Shown piece after piece: positions 41,100 through 52,878 of a stretch of 64,000 bases of DNA. Source of the DNA: Typha latifolia (lineage: Eukaryota; Streptophyta; Magnoliopsida; Poales; Typhaceae); NCBI GenBank assembly GCA_019914945.1, contig CM034102.1:310001-374000 (forward strand). The letters are read 5' to 3'. How positions within the stretch are numbered: position 1 is the stretch's first letter; every line of letters starts with the position of its first letter. A program made the translations under genes and the position numbers. The notes below the pieces were generated by a model. It did not search any database. It was not told the DNA's origin and saw nothing but the letters and a program-made list of their open reading frames with translations.

Positions 41100-42609
41100 C
41101 TCTGGGGTTTTCATCGTGTTGCTATCTTCTACGTGTTTTTGGTGCCTTTTACCTTACCCAAAAGTGCAGTGTAGCCATTGAAGATGACCTTCGGCTGTCG
41201 GATATTTTAATGTTTGAAATGGGTGAGTTATATGTCCTTCAATTTATGAATATTAGTGGTCTATGGTGTGCTTTTTCTTTGAATCTTTTTCTGGTATGTT
41301 TCTCCTCCAAAGAAGTTAGTTTATCAAGCAAGAGGTCAAATAGAAGAATATTTGCCAAATCAAAGTACACCCATTATGTTTATGCAGGAATTTATTTATT
41401 TATTTATTTATTTTTAAGCAAATCTAAGTGACTTAAGACCACAAGGCTTACTAACATTGATTTGAGCTTATTGCTTTCCTTTCTATGTACATTACAAGTA
41501 TCTTCTCAGAATATGAGTTAGCATTTCCTTTTTCTTTTATTGCTTATGAATGTTAACCTTATTGTCTATAAAACTTTATCTGAAAGATACATAGTCAGTT
41601 GAAAATTTGATTAATGGTTATTAATCAATAATACAACTACCTTTTTCATTTGCAAGTGTTGACTGAATGACATTTCTTGTTCAGTATTTACATTTTGCTT
41701 ATATCTAGCATCTTAATTTGCATAATTCTGTAGAATATCGCTCCTTTCCTTAAGAGTTAAGATTTTTACAGTATAATGTTCTTTCTTATCTTAATTCAGT
41801 CATTTATCACAGGAAAGCTGCGTTTGAAGCCTTACGACAACGTGCCAGCACAGATATGGAAGGTATCATTCTGCATGTCATAAACCGAAGCTCGAATAGT
41901 GGAAAGTGAAGATATTCAACTGGTTCTGAAATTTTGAAGGCTATCCACAACAAATCCGATAAACACCATTACCTGGTAAAACTGAATTTGTGGAACCTTC
42001 AAAGTTCAAAATGCAAGTGGCTTCATGTTATTGGTCAAATTAGCTTAATTATCATTTCTTTTTTCTTTTTCTTTTTCTTTTTTTTGTTTTGCACAGTGAG
42101 TGTTGGATGACAGAGTGCAGTTGATCGTTTCTTATTCATAGCAAGCGATGGTTGCTCAGTCTTGTTACTTGATAACTGACATTATTATCTGCATGTATCT
42201 TATCATGCCCGAAGTCCTTTCTGTATGTATTTTTATTTTGAGAAAATTCCATTTGCACTTTGTTAGATCACATACTGAAAGAGAGTGCCCAAGCAATAAC
42301 ATTGTTGTATGAGGTTGAATGCCAAGAGTTTGTTGCAATCGGCTGTTAATAAAGCTTGGTGGCAGTACTTGTGGTAAGTTAAGCTAGTGATCAATTTGGC
42401 AAACAATCTTTGCTAATCCTTTTTTGGGTTACTTCACGGACTAAAGTGCTGTCTGTATGGGATATTTCGGGGAGTTAAGATAACCAACCACTCCAAAACA
42501 TAATATTCGAATGCATGAAGATGGTACTGGGAAGCAAAGAATTTTCAATTATGTAGTGTTTAATCGAAAAAAAAAGTTGATTAGAATATTTTCATCCCAA
42601 CCTTAAAAT
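41100..42609 (+). other. 3' region of the XLG gene, possible untranslated exon
   Basis: AT-rich sequence following the XLG coding end. At about 41813-41862 there is an acceptor-like TTTATCACAG followed by ~50 bp of more balanced composition and a GT. This could be an untranslated or alternative terminal exon, but nothing conserved is recognised in it. A T/C-rich tract lies near 42058-42085. Confidence 0.35.
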
Positions 42610-42680
42610 GCGCATCTGGTGTAGTGGTATCATAGTACCCTCCCACGGTACTGACCGGGGTTCGATTCCCCGGATGCGCA
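42610..42680 (+). tRNA. tRNA-Gly (anticodon CCC)
   Basis: 71-nt cloverleaf. The acceptor stem pairs GCGCATC (42610-42616) with GATGCGC (42673-42679), followed by discriminator A. A D arm with GGTGTAGTGGTATCA is present. The anticodon stem GTACC/GGTAC encloses the 7-nt loop CTCCCAC, so the anticodon is CCC. The T arm is CCGGGG-TTCGATTC-CCCGG. Internal A and B boxes are therefore intact, there is no intron, and a T-rich run (from about 42698) downstream can terminate RNA polymerase III. It decodes GGG glycine codons. Confidence 0.95.
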
Positions 42681-44353
42681 TATGCTTTAATGTAACCTTT
42701 TTTTTTTTTTTTTTTTTTGACAATTAGATTAAAAAGAAAAAAAAAATAAAGGAGCGCACCATATTTTGAACCATTACCTTTTTCTTATCGTTTTCTTTTC
42801 TTCAACCATCACCTTCGATGACATGATCTTTCTTAACTAATTTTCCTCTTATATTATTTTATTTTAATTCTCCAAAGAAAAGTATGAAAGTAGGTTCTTT
42901 GTCACATCCCTATCCGTTCTCTTTCTTTATTATTTTGTAACTTATCTTGTTGGCTTTTTTTTTCTTCCTTTTGGTTTTTCCCATTTACAATATTATAATA
43001 AAATAGAGGAGACAAGTTCCTTGCCATCTCACCCACATGACATTTTTTTTCATTAGTTTTATACTCCTTCAAAATGTTTACATCTGAGAAAAATATGACG
43101 ATCTTTTTGAAAATGAGAGGGCTCTTTGATAATATCTCTCAAACCCAGGTAGTAATATGCACCCAAAAAATAAAAATAAAAATAAAAATAAAATCCTCCC
43201 TTTACGAGTTTAAGTGGCTGAGAGGCTGAATTATAAATTATTCAATTTTGCCATCACGCATGACCTACCTGGCTTCCACCATCACACGGCAACAACCCTT
43301 ACAACAATAACGAGCTTAAAAAAATTAAACTAATCTAATCGAGTGATCGTGGCACAGCTGAACTAACGACGCGTGTGCTTTGAGCTCATCGGCTGACGTG
43401 GACGCACCTTTCGTCGTTTTCATTTGTACGGTGTCCAACGTGGGAGATTAAAAATAAATCTGGGCCGTCGGCAAAAGAACGTCCGCATGCGGACCCCGGC
43501 GGCGGCCTCCGAGTGGGCCCCTTCCCCCCCCCTACCTATAGGAGTCGTGACCGACGGCTTACGGTTCGATATTATTTCTTACTACGTCTACTGCCCTTCC
43601 ATTTGTCCTATCTCTAACTATTATCAGTACTACTAATAAATCCTTTATAATATTAGTTCTGGATGGCAACTATAATTAATCAAGTGATCGAAAGCAAGAG
43701 TTATGTAATGACTGCTAGTAATAGTACAAGTATAAATTGAAGTACTGACAAAAATTATATATAATATTTATCAAGTAAAAGTTAAATAATAATTTTATTT
43801 AAACCTTCAAAACTATAATATCATGTATATCTCTTAGAATTTTTCTTTTTGTATATATAGAATTTTAAATCATTAAAAACCTCTAAACTCTTTAATGGAA
43901 AAAGCAAAAAATATAAATATCTATCTACTTATAATGATGTTGTAATTTATTAACATCTCTTTCTCTTCTCTATAAATTAGAGTATAAAAGTCACAAATTT
44001 AATTATGTGTGAGTTACATGACACTATGAATAAAAAATAATGAAAGAAATTATAAAAGGTTTTCAATATTTAGAGAGTTTATATACTAAAAACTAATATA
44101 GAGTTTATATGAAAATGAACGAAGAATCATGGATGCTAAATATAGTTTGCTATGCACGGACTAATATTGTCAAAATAATAATAAAAAATCCTTAAATGAT
44201 TTAATCTAAGAGATGGAGCATAGATATAATATTCATTTTACTTCTATTTATTCTGAAAATAAAAGGGAAGCTTTGTTGTTGTTCTTCTGGATTACAAGTG
44301 AAAATTAACCATTGCATTTGCTAGAATTCGTTTGTTAAAATGTTGTCATCAAC

Positions 44354-44403
44354 CATAACCCATAACCCATAACCCATAACCCATAACCCATAACCCATAA
44401 CCC
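44354..44403. repeat. (CATAACC)7 heptamer tandem repeat
   Basis: Seven perfect CATAACC units; the complementary strand reads GGGTTAT repeated. This resembles, but is not, the plant telomere repeat TTTAGGG. Confidence 0.95.
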
Positions 44404-44639
44404 TTCCTCCTCTTGGGCAGACTGGTGGGTAACTAAAGAGCAGTAGTCTTTTGGGTAGTCTTGGCCCTTCATTGCTTGTAGTTACATCTCACAAAAGTCA
44501 ATTTCCCAAATTAATAATTTATGTGTGGTTGGAAGTGGTTCATCTGCTCACATTGTTACATCTGAACTTTGTAGAAGTAATCTGTGTTGCAGATTACTGT
44601 GTTTAAGTTTCTAATGAAACAGGGACTGCATTTGTTAAA

Positions 44640-44711
44640 TAATAATAATAATAATAATAATAAAGTCAAAACTAATGTAGCATGGAAATATGCTTTTGAT
44701 ACATAGCTATG

Positions 44712-44756
<45 letters not shown>
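44640..44756. repeat. Two (AAT)n microsatellites
   Basis: AAT runs at about 44640-44663 and 44717-44756, separated by about 55 bp of unique sequence. Confidence 0.9.
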
Positions 44757-44758
<2 letters not shown>

Positions 44759-45149
44759 CTCTAAATATCGACAGGATAACATCACATTAGGATATATTAT
44801 ATGCTCAAACTTGCTCAAGAGTTGCATGGATCTTTTCTGGGAAGTATAGCTGTAATTATCTGGAAAATAAGATGTCCAAAGAAAGCAATCTCAAACCCAT
44901 CGAGTAATTGGCACTCTTAAATTAAACGAACATGTTGTCTTAATTCGGATTAAAGAGCATATTTGGTAATAACAGCAACAACTGTTGGGAGTCTTGGGAT
45001 GTTTACCCCCAAAAGTTGTTGTAATTAAGAAAGAGTTAATCAAGTGAACTAATAAAAACGAACCAATGGCTACTCTTTTTCTGCAATTAATAAGAACGAA
45101 CTAATCCTTTACAAAAACTATGTACAGTTCCAAAAACCAGAGTCATGAC

Positions 45150-46190
45150 TCACGACGACTCGGCCGCCTCAGCGAGCAACTCCCTAACTGCGTTCTCCGA
45201 CTCGGCTTGGTCTCTGCCGGCGACGAACGGGTGGCGGAGAAGCTCCTCCACCGACGCCCTCTTACCCGACTCCTTCTGCAAGCACGCCGTCACGAACGAC
45301 TTCAGCTCCTCGGACGCCGTCTCCGGTATCCTCGGCGGCTCCCCGAAGCATATGGCGCACATTAGCGCCGCCCAGTCGGGCCTCTGCCCCGCCGGAAGCA
45401 AGGGGAAGTAGCCGAGGTGGAGCTCTAAGATCGCCACACCGAGGCTCCACACGTCGGCGGCGTAGGGGTCGTAGTCCCCGCCGTACGACTCCGGGTCGAA
45501 TCGCTCCGGGCTCATGTATGCGGAGGTGCCCACGTAGGAGCCGCAAGGGTCGAGGGAACGGCGGAGGATCTTGCCGACACCGAAGTCGGCGATCTTGACC
45601 TCGCCGGCGGCGTTGATGAGGAGGTTAGAGGGTTTGATATCGCGGTGGACGATACGGTGGGAGTGGAGGTAGGCGAGGCCGCGGAGAGCCTGGGCGGAGA
45701 TCGCGGCGAGCGCCGGCTCCGGAAAGGGGCGGCAGCCCCGGCGGCGGAGGACGGAATCTAGGGATCCGCCGTCCATGAGCTCGAGGACGAGGGCGGCGTC
45801 TCCGGACGGGGTGGGGAAGGCGGCGTGGCAGCGGACGACGGAGGGGGAGTCGGTGCGGAGGAGGATCTCGACCTCGCGGGAGGCGGCGGCGCGGTTGCCG
45901 GAGGACGAGGAGGGGGAGTTGAGGAGCTTGAGTGCGTAGAGGGACGAGGACCGCCGGTGTCGGGCCTTGTACACCGTGCCGCCGTTGCCGTGGCCCAGGA
46001 CCTCCAGCTTCTCAAAGTCCGAGAGCCGGTACTCGCTGCCACCTCCTCCGCCGTAGGTCGAGGCCGTCGGAGGCAAAGGAGGAAGAGGAAACCGGAGGCG
46101 GCAGTCGGCAGCGGCGCCGGAGGAGGAGGAGTCCGGGAGCTCGAGGGTGAGATTGAGGTGAGGAGGACGGCGGTCGCGGACGAGAGCCAT
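45150..46190 (-). CDS. MAP kinase kinase, plant group D (MKK7/MKK9-like), intronless, 346 aa
   Basis: Dual-specificity kinase that phosphorylates MAP kinases in defence, ethylene/senescence and stress signalling. It is one uninterrupted frame, as expected for group D MKKs. The N terminus MALVRDRRPPHLNLTLELP matches the MKK9-type start and carries a basic/LxL MAPK-docking motif. Kinase features: Gly-rich loop LGHGNGGTV (65-73), Lys88 in YALKLL, HRDIKPSN (182-189), DFGVG (202-206), activation segment RRSLDPCGSYVGT with the plant S/T-x5-S/T spacing (Ser212, Ser218), then AYMSPERFDP and ADVWSLGV. All catalytic residues are intact. The gene is markedly GC-rich compared with its flanks, typical of single-exon monocot genes. 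A TATA element lies 58 nt upstream of the ATG. Confidence 0.95.
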   Translation of the reverse strand: MALVRDRRPPHLNLTLELPDSSSSGAAADCRLRFPLPPLPPTASTYGGGGGSEYRLSDFEKLEVLGHGNGGTVYKARHRRSSSLYALKLLNSPSSSSGNRAAASREVEILLRTDSPSVVRCHAAFPTPSGDAALVLELMDGGSLDSVLRRRGCRPFPEPALAAISAQALRGLAYLHSHRIVHRDIKPSNLLINAAGEVKIADFGVGKILRRSLDPCGSYVGTSAYMSPERFDPESYGGDYDPYAADVWSLGVAILELHLGYFPLLPAGQRPDWAALMCAICFGEPPRIPETASEELKSFVTACLQKESGKRASVEELLRHPFVAGRDQAESENAVRELLAEAAESS

Positions 46191-46247
46191 CGGAGATTAG
46201 GGGGACGGTTTAAGTTTTAGATTCGATGGACATATGAGGAAGAGGGG

Positions 46248-46256
46248 TTTTATATA
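46248..46256 (-). promoter_or_regulatory. Probable TATA box of the MAPKK gene
   Basis: The minus strand reads TATATAAAA, 58-66 nt upstream of the start codon, a normal spacing for a short leader. Confidence 0.65.
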
Positions 46257-48751
46257 GAAAGAGATAAGAAGTCTTTTGAGAGTGGAAGGGACGAGTGCCA
46301 ATCCCGTCACCGCTAGTGTGTATAAAGGGTGACAAAACTAATAACAGATCCAAAAATGAGTTTTGTGGGGAGAGGGGGGGGGGGTGAGAGAGGTAAGGAG
46401 GTGAGCGGATTCGAGGGCAAAATGTGGAAACGTGGTGGAAGATGGAGACGGCGGATGGAAACGGGAAAGAAGGTGAGACTTGAGAGACACTTGCTCTGGT
46501 CTATGGGCTATGGTGGGAGAGTTTGATTGGAACGTAGCAGGTGGACAGTACCTTCGAACTCAATGACGTGGCTTAGTCCAGAGCGCTGGATGCAAACCGG
46601 GTCCACGTGTAGCAGGTAATTGTTTGTTAATTGATATTGAAATTAACATATAATTAGGGCTCGCCGGGAGGTAGTTATCTGATGATTAGAGAGAAGTTTG
46701 GAGTAGATTTATTAGTTGTGGAATTTTCCGTCCTCTCAACAATATATAATGCATTTGGATTTCCCCAATAAATTAGGTATGCAGATAAAAATAAAATAAA
46801 TATACCTTCTCTAATCATGATAACAGAGTTATTAAAATTCCTAATATCAATTTAGTTTAGTCAAATTAATGGGCATCCTTATTCCCGTCCTTTCCTATCC
46901 CTCGGGAGTTGTGCAATTAGCGCATGTGATCTAATAAAGGAGCATGAAAAGTGGTGCGCCATTTCAACCCCCCGTTGCTTCGAGCCAGCTTCGCAGAACG
47001 AGCTCGTTTACGTCACGTGAGCCCCAAGTTATACTGGAAGTGGAAGGTGGTGTGATTTAATATATTAATTCCGACTCTTATAATAAAATAATAATAATAA
47101 TAATAATCAAAAGTAGTTTAAGATGACATCGAGGTTGTGGTGATAACGAAGTTTACAAGTTGGAAGGCGGACACAGATAATTTCGTTTGTATTGCTTTCC
47201 AAGTTATAACGACGTGGCAAACAGCGATGAAATGAGAGGTCTTTGTGTTCATTGGTTGCAACTTGCAGCCACTTGGGGAGGAATAAAAAAGGATAAGATG
47301 AAGTTGGATAACACTTTCTACGCCTTACGATAATATTTCCCAATATCCATCTGCCTTGTGGCGGATCCCCTACACTCCTAGTTCTATGAAAAATCTTTCT
47401 CTGTGTACTAACACTTATCCTAATAGCATGTGGGCGGCTGGCATCATATCGGTACCAAAATAATAAGTATGGGGGCTAAAGTTATCTTAACTTTTTAGCT
47501 GTAGCTTATTTAGTCAGTCATGCAAAATATTACAAAAATGTGGTCCTTGAGAATAATCGGGTGGAATCTGACACACGTTTATGTGATGGATTAAAATGGC
47601 CACGTGAGGAGATAATTTGGTTTAGTATTATCAGCTTTTCAAAATATGTGAATCTTAAAGCAACTACAAAGTCTTTGTCGTAGCTTGATCATGAACTATA
47701 TATATTTACCAAAATTTTGTATTAAAAATAACATTTAGAATGTACATGAGGATACTATTGATTGTAACTAATTTTATAATAATACTATACTATACTATAC
47801 TATATATTTTTTAAAGAAAAAAGATCCTGTTAAATGGACCGCATGAAAAGAGAGGGAGAGACTTGTACATCATATTAAAGATGAGTAAGAGAAAAAAGCA
47901 CGCATCTTTCCTATCCGTAAATAATTAATATGATAGAATCACCAGATGAGAAACTTCGTTTGGATCCACTTTGGCTTTTTCCCCTAATTAGTAGCCAAAA
48001 CAATAGATTAAAACTTTCATATCATAAAGCTAAGTAGGCAACCTTTTTCGGGCACATTCATGCACCTTGAAAGGTGCCTATGCCTCCATATTTATAACGT
48101 GCTAATTTCATGTGGGTCACTAGCCTCCCTAGACCGTCATTTTGATATTGACCATTGTAAAGTCTGCATACTGGTTCCTGGAAGGATGGTTCTGGCCCTT
48201 CTGGGGAAACGACTGCCTAATGTTGCGTTTTGAGTTCTTTTTATTATTACTATTAACTATATTAGTTTATTATTAAAAACCTATACTCAATAATGAAAGG
48301 TCCTGCGTTGACTTGGATTTTCTTGGAGTAATGTTGCATTTCTGTTCCATATCTATAACACTAGTGGTAGTACCTGGACCTTATTATGTTTAGTTCTATA
48401 TGAAAGAAACCTTCTTGAGTTATTTAGTCCATCATCGTAAGACCAACCCCAAGAGTTGTGCTACGATGGTCGGGCTGAACTCAAGTTGGCCCAAATTGAA
48501 CCGAGAGTTGGATTCTTTTCTTGGGCTTGATCTAGTCTGGGCCTGAATGATTCATTTATGCGCTAAAGATGGGTTGGGCTCTGACGTTGGACGTGTGTAT
48601 TCGGAATCAAGTCTGTGTGCTTACGTGGCAGAGTCCAGAGAGCATTTCGAATTCAAACTATTATTAATTTTTTTGCCAAACGAGTAGCTCGTGGCTTGCC
48701 CGCGATGCTAAACGAGTTTCTGCTGACGTGGCACAACAAACTCTTGCTGCC
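46257..48751. other. Intergenic between divergent MAPKK and SDS genes
   Basis: Promoter regions of both genes and AT-rich sequence between. Includes short TACTA/ACTAT repeats near 47783-47805 and an AAT run near 47088-47106. No gene recognised. Confidence 0.55.
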
Positions 48752-48758
48752 TATAAAT
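48752..48758 (+). promoter_or_regulatory. Probable TATA box of the SDS cyclin gene
   Basis: TATAAAT, 243 nt upstream of the chosen ATG (49001), followed by a T/C-rich leader. It argues against starting translation at the in-frame ATG at 48728, which lies upstream of it. Confidence 0.5.
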
Positions 48759-49000
48759 GCGAGCGGTTGTGGAGTGAACCCAGTAGTTTTTTTTTTTCTC
48801 TTCCTCGTAGTGCTTTCCAACACCTCACGCTCTCCCTCGAGTTTCGATCTCAATCTTTTCTTACTCCAAAGCTGGCATCCGATTCTGATCCTGCCTCTCT
48901 CTGGGCGATTGGACCCTCCTCCAGTGCCAGAAAATTCCGATCAAAGACCCCTCGCCGGCGGCGAGCTCGACTTCTTCCGGTTTCCGACCAGGAGGAGCCA

Positions 49001-51112
49001 ATGGAGTCGTCGTCATCCTCCTGCCTCCATAGCGCGATCTCAAGCGAGTCCAGCTTGGACCTCGCTGGATCCACTGTTAGGAAGCGGCAGAGAGCTTTTT
49101 CTTCTTCTCGATCCGAATTCGAATTGCTTCCCGGTTTCGAGACTGATGCGAAGAGATCGAAGCTAACAGAAAAGTGTACGAGCAATTCAGCTATGGATAC
49201 CTCTATCTCCGAGGAATCTGAGATTATTGGAGGATTTCCGAGCAGAAATCTCTCAAATGAAGTGGAAACGAGCTTAAGAGATTCGGAGATCTCCGAATCC
49301 TCGTGTCTGGAATCAATTTCATATGCAAAATTCCCCAAAAATGAGGGCGTTCGGTCCCTGATTTCCCACCATTCTGTCGATCTCGAATCCGATCTCGTGT
49401 GTTCCGAGAAGTTCTCGGCGGCGGACGACGGGGTCAGTTCCGACCAGTCGGCGTCCAACGAGTTGACGCTCTCGCAATTCGAGGAGGAGCTCTTCAGATG
49501 GTGCTCGGAGGAAGCCGACTGCTCCTCCTCCTCCTCCTCTTCCGAGTACTCCCTCTCGGACCTCGTTTCCTCCGGCGATGACTTCTCCGACGGATCACGA
49601 GATGGATCCGCTCCTTCCGCAAGCTTCTCCCTGTTCCTCCAGTTACGCGATCAGTTCTCGCGGTCCAATTCCTGCACGAGAGTTAGAGCATCGTCCGGAT
49701 CCGAAGAGGACTGGTCTCCGGAATTCACTGTAAGTTAATTTGAAAGGATTAACTAATACGATTTTTTTTTCAGTAATTTTTCTCTTTTTTCCGTTTTTAC
49801 GGAGACGTTTGTTCAGGTGATGACGTTTGAAGAGGACGAGGACGAGGAAAGCTACGTGAGATTTCGTAGCAGGGAGAGGAAGGAGACGATGGTCCATGAT
49901 TACGGAGAGGAGTACAGCTTTTCGACGGAGCACGGCCGTCTGATCTTAGAGCAACGGCTTTTGATGGTTAGCTGGATCGTGGAGGTAAGGGCTTCACATA
50001 CAACAACTACTTTCTTCCTTGCCCCGAGTCTTCCCCTGTGCTCTTCCCCGTGCCGCTTTTATCGTGTCCGGGTCGGCCGTAGATTCCAGATCAGTAGAAT
50101 GAGAAATGCCCCTAATTGCTGCCTAAATGTCTGGTTATCTAGGGGCAAACCTGTCCTTCACTACAAGTTTCGTACGTGACCGTCTTTTTTGGTTGATAAC
50201 AGCATTCTAATGCAATGGAGCTCCAACTCGAGACTCTATTCTTAGGAGTGGACCTGATGGATCGATCCCTGAGCCGTGGATACTTCAACAGCGTGCAAAA
50301 TCTACAGTTGCTGGGCATATCTTGCATCACCCTCGCTACCCGTATTGAAGAGAACCAGCCTTACAACAAGTAACTAATGCCTCTAGATCTGTAGTATTTC
50401 TTCCTATCAATTCCCTTTCTAATTACCAAGATTGACATATTACAATTTACGGTTGATTGGTATTTCGTGCTAGCAGCATACGGCAGAGAAGTTTCAGAGT
50501 CGGGGATAACGTATACAGCAGGAGCGAAGTGGTGGCCATGGAGTGGATGGTGCAAGAGGTCCTCAACTTCCAACTCTTCCATCCCACAATCCATCACTTC
50601 CTCTGGTAATCTACTTTTAGATGCAGCAATAGAATATATGATGTCACTCAAAACTGTGTGGTGATATCGATCGTTCTATATGCGTTCAGGTTTTATCTCA
50701 AAACAGTAAGGGCAGACGCCAAAGTCGAGCACATGGCGAGGTGTTTGGCCGTGTTAACCCTTCTGGACCATGAGAGGCTCTCATTCTGGCCCTCTACCGT
50801 CGCAGCCGGCTTAGTCATCCTTGCTTGCCTCGCAACCGACCAAGACTCCTCATGTCATACGGTCATGGAGGTATAAATGCTACAATTGCATGTGGTCACG
50901 TAGTGGATAAAGACTTTAAAGTGATTACATTGTCTAGATGCTTATTTCACTAACGTAACATTCTCAATTCTCGAATTGAGATTGGAATTTATCTTTTATG
51001 TTAAAAACGTGCAGTGAATTTTGTAAACAATATTTATACCTAACAAGAAGCTTTTTAACTTTTCAGACTCATGTGCGAACCAAAAACGATGATCTACCCG
51101 AGTGCATAAAGG

Positions 51113-51180
<68 letters not shown>

Positions 51181-51372
51181 CTCTTTCTGCTAACATACGG
51201 CGATGTCTGTTGGTAATATAAACATGTATTAGAGTAACAAGAGAAGAAGATACGTTTGTTAGTAGAGATAACTTTCTACATGAAATACTCGAATTCTGCA
51301 TTTAATTGACATTACGATGGCACTGTTTTCTTTTTGCAGAGCCTCGACTGGTTGGTCAAGTATGCGGCTTAA
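49001..51372 (+). CDS. SDS: Cyclin SDS-like (SOLO DANCERS), meiosis-specific cyclin, 484 aa
   Basis: Meiotic cyclin required for homologue synapsis/DMC1-dependent recombination and, in rice, for double-strand-break formation. Exons: 49001-49729, 49817-49984, 50203-50369, 50474-50605, 50690-50870, 51067-51111, 51340-51372, all GT-AG, 484 codons plus TAA. The N-terminal half is Ser/Glu-rich and likely disordered. The cyclin box starts near [12 protein letters not shown] and includes [31 protein letters not shown], and [20 protein letters not shown]. The C-terminal fold has [20 protein letters not shown] and [17 protein letters not shown], which match SDS closely. The start at 49001 was preferred over the upstream in-frame ATG because of the TATA position. 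The last two exons are tiny (45 and 33 nt). A partial decayed copy follows downstream. Confidence 0.92.
51116..51177. repeat. (CT)n microsatellite in the last SDS intron
   Basis: About 30 CT units starting a few bases after the donor site of exon 6 (GT at 51112). Confidence 0.95.
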
Positions 51373-52193
51373 AACTTCCGGTCCATTCATTTTCACTTGC
51401 CCTGTTTCAACTTATTCCAGGAAGAGTTCGGTATACAAATCAGGTTTAGCAGAAAAAAAAAATCCATTAGCTACGAAATTAGCACATGATAAAACTTATA
51501 TCCAGCTTTTTCCAATTTTATTCTATTCAAATGCTCAATCGAAGTTTATGATAAGGACACAGAGAACACATCAGTCACCTGCAATCACAAATAAACTGCT
51601 TTCGTTTCGACTATCCTGTTCTAAGTGTTAGCACATAGGTGTTTTTGCCTTCTTATGAATCATTTCTGAGATATTGATGCTCGTCTTCCAACATTTTTTT
51701 ATCTTCATGCGTCATAGTAGCCTCTGCTTAAAGATTTAGTGTTGCTAGACCGGTTTGTGTTGCGTCTGTTAGGATGAGTTGGTCAATACATCAATCACAT
51801 AAATCCGACAATTATGATTGTATCGCTCTATTGAGTGTTCGAAAATTTATAATTTAGACATAAATTTTTTATAAACTTTGAGTCCAAATTTAAATAGAGT
51901 CCACACATTATTAATATTAAAGCTAAAAGAGCTGAGCACTTTAATATTTTATAAATGAATAAGAGCTGACTTTAAAGTAGTTATTGTGACAATAAAAAAA
52001 TTAAAAAAAAAGTAAATTTAGCACCACATTAACTATATATAAAATGTTGGTAGGGTTTATAAAGTATCTAAGTTTTACTTAAGCTTTTAGTTCCCGAGGG
52101 ATACCTATTTTTATGGTTAAAAATAAAATCTAATTACTCTTTCTGCCATAGAAATCTGGTCTTATTGAACAGCTAAGTAATACTGGAAATCTA
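51373..52193. other. 3' flank of SDS, no gene recognised
   Basis: AT-rich sequence. The segment around 51460-51490 reappears, diverged, near 52565-52600 as part of the duplicated SDS 3' region. Confidence 0.5.
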
Positions 52194-52600
52194 ATACCCT
52201 TCTTGACCATGAGAGGTTCTCATTCTGAACCTCTACCGTGGCAGCCGGATTAGTCATCCTTGCACGCTTAGCAACCGACCAAGTCTCTTATTGTCTTATG
52301 GTCATGGAAGAGGCATATATATATATATATATATATATACGTTTACTTATTTCTTACGTACGTAAGTCATAAATGCTACAATTGCATAAGAACTTTGTCT
52401 TAGTATCATATGCTTCCTGCTTTAATATAATACTCTGAATTCTCGAATTGATATTGGAATTCATCTTTACGTTAAAAGGGTGCAGTGAATTTTGTAAGCA
52501 ATTATACCTAATAAGAAGCTATGCAAACTGTGCAGACTCATGTGAGAAACAATTTCTATAGAAAATGGCATCCATTAGCTACGAAGTTGGCTCATAATAA
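52194..52600 (+). pseudogene. Truncated, decayed tandem copy of the SDS 3' region
   Basis: Bases 52194-52315 align with SDS exon 5 (from about 50753 to 50870) with many substitutions. The Trp codon of the FWPSTVAAG motif has become TGA, then [12 protein letters not shown] continues in the same frame. After an inserted AT microsatellite (52318-52340), the copy continues with the SDS intron sequence (52370-52540 versus 50876-51055), the ACTCATGTG start of exon 6, and a piece of the 3' flank. Exons 1-4 are absent. It is therefore a non-functional fragment of a local duplication. Confidence 0.85.
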
Positions 52601-52878
52601 CTATGAGAATGCACCACACCACAAGTCCATCTTATACAGAGGTTATTAATCCGAATATAATAAAACGAAGTTAGCAAGCACGTGGTTCTAAGGAAATGGA
52701 GGTTAGAAGTCTAAGTGCTTATTAATTAATTGGCCAAACACGATTGGCAACATAAAGAGGACCATTGTTTTCACCTCGTTAAGGCCGTTAAAGACTTTGA
52801 ATGTTGAATAATGTCCAAGGACTGGACTGGACCCTTCAAAAATTTGGGCTTCAGTCCAGCATCAATGGGCTACTACTT

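Larger units (their letters stand above)
42681..45149. other. Intergenic, no gene recognised
   Basis: AT-rich, with poly-T at 42699-42718, a short GC-rich island near 43370-43560, a heptamer repeat at 44354-44403 and two AAT microsatellites (44640-44663 and 44717-44756). The right end is the 3' flank of the minus-strand MAPKK. A frame at 43424-43636 has no recognisable content. Confidence 0.55.

Noticed and set aside
45262..46220. Long frames on both strands overlapping the MAPKK
   Set aside because: They are out-of-frame products of GC-rich coding sequence; only the minus-strand kinase frame has conserved motifs.
48728..49000. Upstream in-frame ATG extending SDS by 91 residues
   Set aside because: The probable TATA box at 48752 is downstream of that ATG, so it would lie outside the transcript. 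The extra residues show no family similarity.
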